From Aquificota bacterium (GTDB lineage Bacteria > Aquificota > Aquificia > Aquificales > Aquificaceae), in assembly GCA_024280065.1 (NCBI GenBank), contig JAJRQX010000108.1, forward strand, positions 1-10,740: a stretch of 10,740 bases of DNA. Reading direction: 5' to 3'. The notes below the pieces were generated by a model that was given only the letters and a program-made list of their open reading frames with translations, was not told where the DNA came from and did no database searches. This document shows positions 6,509 to 10,740 of the stretch, in pieces (the stretch's first letter is position 1; each line of letters starts with the position of its first letter). A program made the position numbers and the translations under genes.

Positions 6509-7306
6509 ATGAGATTTCTGATAATAGGGGATGTTGTTGGCAGACCTGGTAGAAGGACGGTCGCCAAACTGGTAGGTGAGATAAGGGAGAAGGAGGGGAT
6601 AGATGTGGTCCTTGCCAACGTGGAGAACGCGGCGGGAGGGTTCGGCATAACCAGGAAGGTCTATGAGGAGCTGAGGAGCATGGGTATAGACGTCTTCACC
6701 TCCGGCAACCACATCTGGGACAAAAAGGAGGTCCTTCAGTTTATAGACAGCTCTCCGGACCTGCTCAGGCCTGCCAACTACCCGGAGGGTGTTCCGGGAA
6801 GGGGCTACGGTGTTTTTGAAAAGAACGGTAAGAAGTTTGCGGTTATAAACCTCATGGGGAGGGTCTTCATGGACAATGGCCTTGAAAACCCATTCAGGAC
6901 CTTTGACGCGATATACGAGGATGTGTCAAGAGAAACCAAGGTCGTTGTGGTGGACTTTCACGCCGAGGCCACCTCCGAGAAGTGGGCCTTCGCCATTTAT
7001 ACGGACGGAAGGGCTTCTGTTGTCTACGGGACCCACACCCATGTCCCTACCGCGGACGAGATGATCCTGAAAGGAGGGACCGCGTACGTTACGGACGTGG
7101 GTATGACAGGTCCCCTATATTCAGTGATAGGCATGAGGGCTAAGGAACCCATAGAGAGGTTCCTCCTGGCCATGCCGAGGAAGTTTCAGGTGGAGGAGAA
7201 GGAGGAGGTCGTCTTCAACGCTGTCATTGTGGAAGTTGACGAGGAGACGGGGAGGGCAAGGGATATAAAGAGGATAAAGAGGTTAGTAAGATGGTCCTCC
7301 TCCTGA
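6509..7306 (+). CDS. ymdB: YmdB-family metallophosphoesterase (TIGR00282-type)
   Basis: The 265-aa protein belongs to the family whose Bacillus subtilis member, YmdB, is a dinuclear-metal phosphodiesterase acting on 2',3'-cyclic nucleotides and required for normal biofilm and sporulation decisions. All expected metal and catalytic residues are present: D8 (IGDVVGRPG), E39-N40, N67-H68 (GNHIWD), H151 (DFHAEATSEK) and H176/H178 (GTHTHVPTAD). This matches the YmdB set almost position for position. The rny-ymdB adjacency is conserved in Firmicutes, but here a tRNA gene lies between. The ATG at 6509 has no Shine-Dalgarno sequence. Only an 11-nt A-rich segment separates it from the tRNA CCA end, so tRNA excision would leave a nearly leaderless mRNA. 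The 3' end overlaps the transglycosylase gene by 16 nt. Confidence 0.93.
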   Translation: MRFLIIGDVVGRPGRRTVAKLVGEIREKEGIDVVLANVENAAGGFGITRKVYEELRSMGIDVFTSGNHIWDKKEVLQFIDSSPDLLRPANYPEGVPGRGYGVFEKNGKKFAVINLMGRVFMDNGLENPFRTFDAIYEDVSRETKVVVVDFHAEATSEKWAFAIYTDGRASVVYGTHTHVPTADEMILKGGTAYVTDVGMTGPLYSVIGMRAKEPIERFLLAMPRKFQVEEKEEVVFNAVIVEVDEETGRARDIKRIKRLVRWSSS

Positions 7307-8931
7307 CGCTCCTTCTCCTACCCCTCGTCTGCCTTTCCAAACCGCCCTTGGAGTATATCCTCCTTAAGAGGTATCTTGAGACGAGGGACATATACACAGC
7401 CTATTACCTTCTCAGTAATTTCAGGGGTTCCGTTTTTGAAGACGAGCTGAGGGTTGAGCTCGCCTGGGACCTGCTGAAGGCGGGGAGGGGGGAAGAAGCC
7501 CTTAAGGTTATTAAGGGTGTAGACCTCGGCAGGGTCAGGGACATTTACGCTGACAAGCTAACCCGCATCTGGTCTTACCTAAGACTTGACCCCAAACCCA
7601 TCGCCGTCAGGTTCCCCGAGAGGTTCCCGGACCTTCTGGGTAGCTTAAACCTCACCGAAGAGGAGAGGAGGGAAGTCCTGAATAGGCTCCTGACCAAAGG
7701 AAGGTATGAAACCGTCCTGAAGTTGGCCGGGGACCTCTGCCTGTACAGAACGGTGGCTCTATACAGACTTGGTAGGCTCAGGGAGGTTGCGAGGGTAGCT
7801 CAAAGGTGTGACGACAAAAGGGCTTGGAGATACGGACTCGTATCGCTCATAAAAACCTCAGGTATTGAAGAGGCAAAGCGTTTCGCCCTGAAGAAGAAAG
7901 ACCCTGACCTTTACTTTCTGCTCGGGTGGGAGCTGTTGATGAGAGGAGACCTGAAGGGAGCGAGGAGATACATAGCCAGGTCAGGTGAGAACCTAAGGAG
8001 ATACTTCTACCTTGCCCTCATAAGATACATGGAGGGGAGATACAGGATAGCTTACGAGATCCTTTCTGAGGCGGAAGAGCTTGCCAAGGGTTCCATGGAG
8101 AAGGCAAGGATCTATTTCTGGAAGTTCAAAGTTCTTATGGAGATAGGTGACAAGGTAATGGCTTACTATTACCTGAGCAGAGCAACTGGGGAGGAGGGGT
8201 TCTACGGTGCTGTGGCGAGGAAGATGATCGGTGAGAGGGTGTACAGGAGACCGGTCCTCAGAGTTGCGGACGGTGGAGATCCCGCAACCCTATCAAGGCT
8301 GATGGGTATAGCGGAGGCGGGGTTCCCATACTACCTCAGGCTTGAGATCCTGAGGAAGAGGGACACATTATCCCCGTGGGACCTGCTTGAGATCTCGCGG
8401 ATAGACCCACACACAGCGGTGGTTATAGCGGCCAGGAGGTTCGGAGTTGGATCGGACGTTTACAGATACCTTGCCTTCCCTACACCATACAGGGCTATCG
8501 TGCGGAGGGCTTCGGAGAGGTTTGGCGTTGAGGATGCACTGATATACGCGGTGATGAGGCAAGAAAGCCTCTTTGATCCCTTCGTCGTGTCAAGATCGGA
8601 CGCAAAGGGCCTGATGCAGCTTATAGACAAGACAGCGGAATGGGTCGGAAGGAGGTTCGGCATAAACTCCGAGAACCTCTTCAATCCCGAAACAAACATA
8701 CTCCTTGGGACAGCATACCTTAAGTTCCTCATGGACCTCTGGGAAGGGGATCTCGTCAGGGTCCTCGCTTCCTACAACGCGGGACACGGTGTAGTAAGCA
8801 GGTGGAAGAGGTATGAGGATGACTTCCTATACATAGAGCTCATACCATACAGGGAGACGAGGAAGTATGTGAAGAGGGTCCTCTGGTTCTACTATGTTTA
8901 CAGGGAGGTCCTCTCAGAAGGCGGTTCCTGA
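7291..8931 (+). CDS. Slt70-like soluble lytic murein transglycosylase
   Basis: The enzyme would cleave the MurNAc-GlcNAc bond of peptidoglycan in the periplasm, forming 1,6-anhydro ends. Residues 1-16 are a short, very hydrophobic signal segment. About 17-390 is an all-alpha superhelical region with TPR-like helix pairs, comparable to the ring-shaped U/L domains of Slt70. The C-terminal SLT domain (about 400-535) has the catalytic Glu425 in AVMRQESLFDP, then DAKGLMQL (437-444), SYNAGHG (494-500) and YRETRKYVKRV (520-530), all canonical. At 546 aa it is somewhat shorter than E. coli Slt70. The start overlaps ymdB by 16 nt and has only a weak ribosome-binding site (AGAGGT), which suggests coupling to ymdB. 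C14 does not sit in a good lipobox, so a lipoprotein form is doubtful. The 3' end converges on the DUF2203 gene with an 18-nt overlap. Confidence 0.92.
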   Translation: MVLLLTLLLLPLVCLSKPPLEYILLKRYLETRDIYTAYYLLSNFRGSVFEDELRVELAWDLLKAGRGEEALKVIKGVDLGRVRDIYADKLTRIWSYLRLDPKPIAVRFPERFPDLLGSLNLTEEERREVLNRLLTKGRYETVLKLAGDLCLYRTVALYRLGRLREVARVAQRCDDKRAWRYGLVSLIKTSGIEEAKRFALKKKDPDLYFLLGWELLMRGDLKGARRYIARSGENLRRYFYLALIRYMEGRYRIAYEILSEAEELAKGSMEKARIYFWKFKVLMEIGDKVMAYYYLSRATGEEGFYGAVARKMIGERVYRRPVLRVADGGDPATLSRLMGIAEAGFPYYLRLEILRKRDTLSPWDLLEISRIDPHTAVVIAARRFGVGSDVYRYLAFPTPYRAIVRRASERFGVEDALIYAVMRQESLFDPFVVSRSDAKGLMQLIDKTAEWVGRRFGINSENLFNPETNILLGTAYLKFLMDLWEGDLVRVLASYNAGHGVVSRWKRYEDDFLYIELIPYRETRKYVKRVLWFYYVYREVLSEGGS

Positions 8932-9309
8932 ACTCTCTAAATACTCAACCGGCTTCCTTCCCGCGAAGCCGTCGTTCAGCTCATGCCAGTACATTATTGT
9001 TTCCTCGTCCTCCTTCCAGCAGAGCCATATATATCTGCCCTCGTGGTAGGAGAGGAAGTCAACGAGGATCGGGTCCACACCCTTTATGACGCCCCCAAGC
9101 TCCTCTATTCTGAGAAAGTCCCTCTTTATAAGGCTCTCAAGCTCTTTCGCCCTGGTTTGGTAATACATCTTCTCAAGGTCATCCTCCTCGTCTTCAAGGC
9201 GGGAGTAGATCTCAAAGAGTTCCTCCTTCTTCATGTTTATGTCCTCTACTATAGGCTTTATCTTGACAAGAAGGTTCCTTGCCTCCTCCAAGGTGAAGAC
9301 CTTCATCAT
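8914..9309 (-). CDS. DUF2203 family protein
   Basis: This is a 131-aa cytoplasmic protein of unknown function. The N-terminus MKVFTLEEARNLL, a helical charged middle (about 20-70), the segment IEELGGVIKG (68-77) and the ending with YIWLCWKEDEE, YWHEL and GFAGRKP are the recognisable DUF2203 pattern. No catalytic motif or membrane segment is visible. Two adjacent ATG codons at 9309 and 9306 are possible starts. The predicted -10 ends 6 nt before the first, which favours a leaderless start at 9309. A short AAGGA just upstream is too close to serve that ATG well. It diverges from the sulfurtransferase gene and converges on the lytic transglycosylase gene, so it is transcribed alone. Confidence 0.85.
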   Translation of the reverse strand: MMKVFTLEEARNLLVKIKPIVEDINMKKEELFEIYSRLEDEEDDLEKMYYQTRAKELESLIKRDFLRIEELGGVIKGVDPILVDFLSYHEGRYIWLCWKEDEETIMYWHELNDGFAGRKPVEYLESSGTAF

Positions 9310-9315
9310 TCCTTA

Positions 9316-9343
9316 AATATGGAGGGTGTCCGAAGGTTGTCAA
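9316..9343 (-). promoter_or_regulatory. Predicted promoter of the DUF2203 gene
   Basis: A perfect -35 TTGACA (9343-9338, minus strand) is followed after 16 nt by CATATT (9321-9316), which matches four of six -10 positions. The -10 lies 6 nt before the ATG at 9309, so transcription is predicted to begin at the start codon itself. The -35 overlaps the -35 of the divergent sulfurtransferase promoter by five bases. Confidence 0.55.
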
Positions 9344-9365
9344 TCTGAACTACCTCACATAAACT
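9337..9365 (+). promoter_or_regulatory. Predicted promoter of the sulfurtransferase gene (leaderless start)
   Basis: TTGTCA (9337-9342, five of six) and TAAACT (9360-9365, four of six) are separated by exactly 17 nt. The -10 ends 6 nt before the ATG at 9372 and no Shine-Dalgarno sequence is present, so a leaderless mRNA is predicted. The -35 is one arm of the palindrome TTGTCAA shared with the divergent DUF2203 promoter. Confidence 0.55.
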
Positions 9366-9371
9366 ATACCC

Positions 9372-10343
9372 ATGAGGATTTTTGTCGTTCTGGTCCTGTT
9401 TCTCGGTTTTAGCTTCTCCATGCCAAAGCTCGTCTCTCCCGAGTGGCTGAAGGAGAACCTGGGAGATCCGAAGCTGGTAATATTAGAGTTTTCGGACTCC
9501 CAGAGCTATCTGGTTGAAGGCCACATACCTGGTGCGAGGCTCACTGAGAAGGAGGACTGGAGGACCATGGACGAGAAGACAGGAGCTCTGGTCAAGAAGT
9601 CTATCAAGGAATACGAGGAGATCTTCAGAAGGTGGGGCATAGATAACGACTCAAAGGTGGTCATATATTATAAGGGCAACAACGTTAACGAGATACTCGG
9701 AGCTGTTTACGCCTACTGGATATTCCATCTCCTCGGCCACGATGAGGTGGGCATACTTGACGGGGGCTGGAACGCCTGGGTGAAGAAAGGCTATCCCGTG
9801 AGCTACGAGGACCCTAAGGTGAGACCCGGAAACTTTAAGGCGAGGTATGATCCCTCAAAGGAGACGGACTGGAGGTATCTGAAGGAGAACATAGGCAAAA
9901 AGCCCATAATAGATGGGAGACCCGTAACCCACTATTTTGGGATAAAGAAGTTTCCCGCAGCCCGGAAATACGGTCACGTTCCCTGTTCCGTTCCCCTTCC
10001 CTGGGAGTGGTGGGTGATAAAGGACGACCACACGGGCAAGCTCTACATAGAGATACCCGATTACATAGACGAGTTCCTGAACAGGCAGGGTATCAGGAAG
10101 GATGATGAGATCCTTCTCTTCTGCTTCGGTGGTACCGGGGCAGCCTTCCTCTTCATGGTCATGGACATACACGGCTACAAGAACATGAGGGTTTACGACG
10201 CATCCAAAAGGGAGTGGGAGGTTCTGAACCTTCCCTTGAACAGGTATGTCTGGGAGACCTTCAAGGACTGCAGATACTCAGGGGATCAGCTTAAATCCTC
10301 CCTCCTTAACGTAGAAGACCTTTTTCAGGGGATCAAACCTTAG
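9372..10343 (+). CDS. Exported tandem-rhodanese sulfurtransferase
   Basis: The 323-aa protein has a signal peptide (about 1-16, cleavage near SFS-M) and two rhodanese domains. The inactive N-terminal domain spans about 18-145, with VEGHIPGAR (48-56) and ILDGGWNAW (128-136) but no catalytic Cys. The C-terminal domain spans about 165-295 with candidate catalytic C251 in LLFCFGGTGAA. Such thiosulfate- or mercaptopyruvate-type sulfurtransferases pass sulfane sulfur from a donor to an acceptor such as cyanide or a thiol. A periplasmic location would suit sulfur or thiosulfate handling in a sulfur-oxidising chemolithotroph, though that lifestyle is inferred. The active loop C-F-G-G-T-G lacks the usual Thr or Arg at its sixth position. 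C205 replaces the Gly expected in the second HIPGA-like motif (HVPCS), and C300 is a further Cys. The start at 9372 is set by the signal peptide and promoter. The 3' end overlaps the next gene antisense by 66 bp. Confidence 0.88.
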   Translation: MRIFVVLVLFLGFSFSMPKLVSPEWLKENLGDPKLVILEFSDSQSYLVEGHIPGARLTEKEDWRTMDEKTGALVKKSIKEYEEIFRRWGIDNDSKVVIYYKGNNVNEILGAVYAYWIFHLLGHDEVGILDGGWNAWVKKGYPVSYEDPKVRPGNFKARYDPSKETDWRYLKENIGKKPIIDGRPVTHYFGIKKFPAARKYGHVPCSVPLPWEWWVIKDDHTGKLYIEIPDYIDEFLNRQGIRKDDEILLFCFGGTGAAFLFMVMDIHGYKNMRVYDASKREWEVLNLPLNRYVWETFKDCRYSGDQLKSSLLNVEDLFQGIKP

Positions 10344-10740
10344 GTAGTCCGTGATGAATACAAGGTCCTCTTCCCACACGCTGGAGATTTCAGTCTCATC
10401 CCGAAGGTTCGCCAGGGCTCTCCTGAACCTCGGGAAGAACTCTTCTTTCACCTCCTCCACGAAGGGGGCTATTTCCCTCCTCCATATGAAGGAAAGGGGA
10501 TTCTCCCAGTCCTTCCTGCAGAGGTCCCTGTCCTTGAATAGGGTAAGCCTGCACATCAGAGGCCTGTCCTGATATACCTCACAGGTGCCTTCTTCAGAGA
10601 GGAAGGGACACGGGACCTCGTTCATGGCAAGGCCACCCACGAGACTGACCTTCTCAAGGTCAAGGTCCTCCTCCCTTATAGGAGAAACAGGTCTGTAGCC
10701 AGCCCTCTTGGACTCCTCATCGTATATGCGGGTGTATTCC
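10278..10740 (-). CDS. YkgJ-type cysteine-cluster (zinc/iron-chelating) protein, 5' end beyond window
   Basis: The minus-strand frame stays open from the stop at 10278-10280 to the right edge, so the N-terminus is missing. A GTG at 10640 could start a 120-aa protein, but it has no suitable ribosome-binding site and coding continues upstream of it. The visible part contains CPFLSEEGTCEVYQDRPLMCR, the signature of the YkgJ family, which is thought to bind Zn or an Fe-S cluster through a Cys set. A further Cys follows in DLCRKDW. The N-terminal CxxC-type cysteines normally expected should lie beyond the edge, because the 41 residues visible before the signature contain none. The C-terminus is a charged region of unknown role. 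The last 66 bp lie opposite the end of the sulfurtransferase gene. Function is unknown. Confidence 0.8.
   Translation of the reverse strand, partial: EYTRIYDEESKRAGYRPVSPIREEDLDLEKVSLVGGLAMNEVPCPFLSEEGTCEVYQDRPLMCRLTLFKDRDLCRKDWENPLSFIWRREIAPFVEEVKEEFFPRFRRALANLRDETEISSVWEEDLVFITDYLRFDPLKKVFYVKEGGFKLIP

Noticed and set aside
7318..7335. Lipoprotein signal in the lytic transglycosylase (Cys14)
   Set aside because: The residue before Cys is Val, not Gly, Ala or Ser, so the lipobox is poor. An ordinary signal peptide is more likely.
10638..10640. GTG as start of the YkgJ-type gene
   Set aside because: The frame remains open with plausible protein sequence to the window edge, no suitably spaced ribosome-binding site is present, and the family normally has more N-terminal sequence.

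Overview
The window looks like chromosomal DNA of a thermophilic bacterium of the Aquificales/Aquificota. This is inferred from codon habits (AGG/AGA for Arg, ATA for Ile, many Glu/Lys/Arg residues), very tight gene packing, pheT standing apart from pheS, and the protein flavour overall. No marker gene fixes the genus.

Left block (1-1534, minus strand): two exported redox proteins form a small operon. A periplasmic cupredoxin-like protein with a C-terminal carboxypeptidase-regulatory-like domain (copper ligand set H...CxxHxxM) is followed after 13 nt by a MauG/cytochrome-c-peroxidase-type di-heme protein that runs off the left edge. Their promoter lies in an AT-rich divergent region (1535-1699) that also holds Fur-box-like sequences and the promoter of pheT.

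Central block (1700-8931, plus strand): one compact run of pheT, 6S RNA, 5-formyltetrahydrofolate cyclo-ligase, rny (RNase Y), tRNA-Leu(CAG), ymdB and an Slt-type lytic transglycosylase. Protein genes overlap or sit nose to tail. The 6S RNA starts one base after the pheT stop. The tRNA sits between rny and ymdB, a gene pair that is adjacent in many bacteria. This stretch is rich in RNA biology: a tRNA synthetase, an RNA polymerase-binding RNA, an endoribonuclease, a tRNA and a metallophosphodiesterase.

Right block (8914-10740): a DUF2203 gene (minus) and an exported tandem-rhodanese sulfurtransferase (plus) diverge from a 62-bp region in which one palindromic TTGTCAA appears to serve as the -35 element for both directions. 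Both mRNAs are predicted to be leaderless. The sulfurtransferase converges on a partial YkgJ-type cysteine-cluster gene with a 66-bp antisense overlap.

There is no sign of mobile elements, CRISPR or prophage. This is core genome. The most interesting layers are RNA-level: the unannotated-looking 6S RNA rod, repeated leaderless starts, the tRNA-split operon and the shared -35 element.
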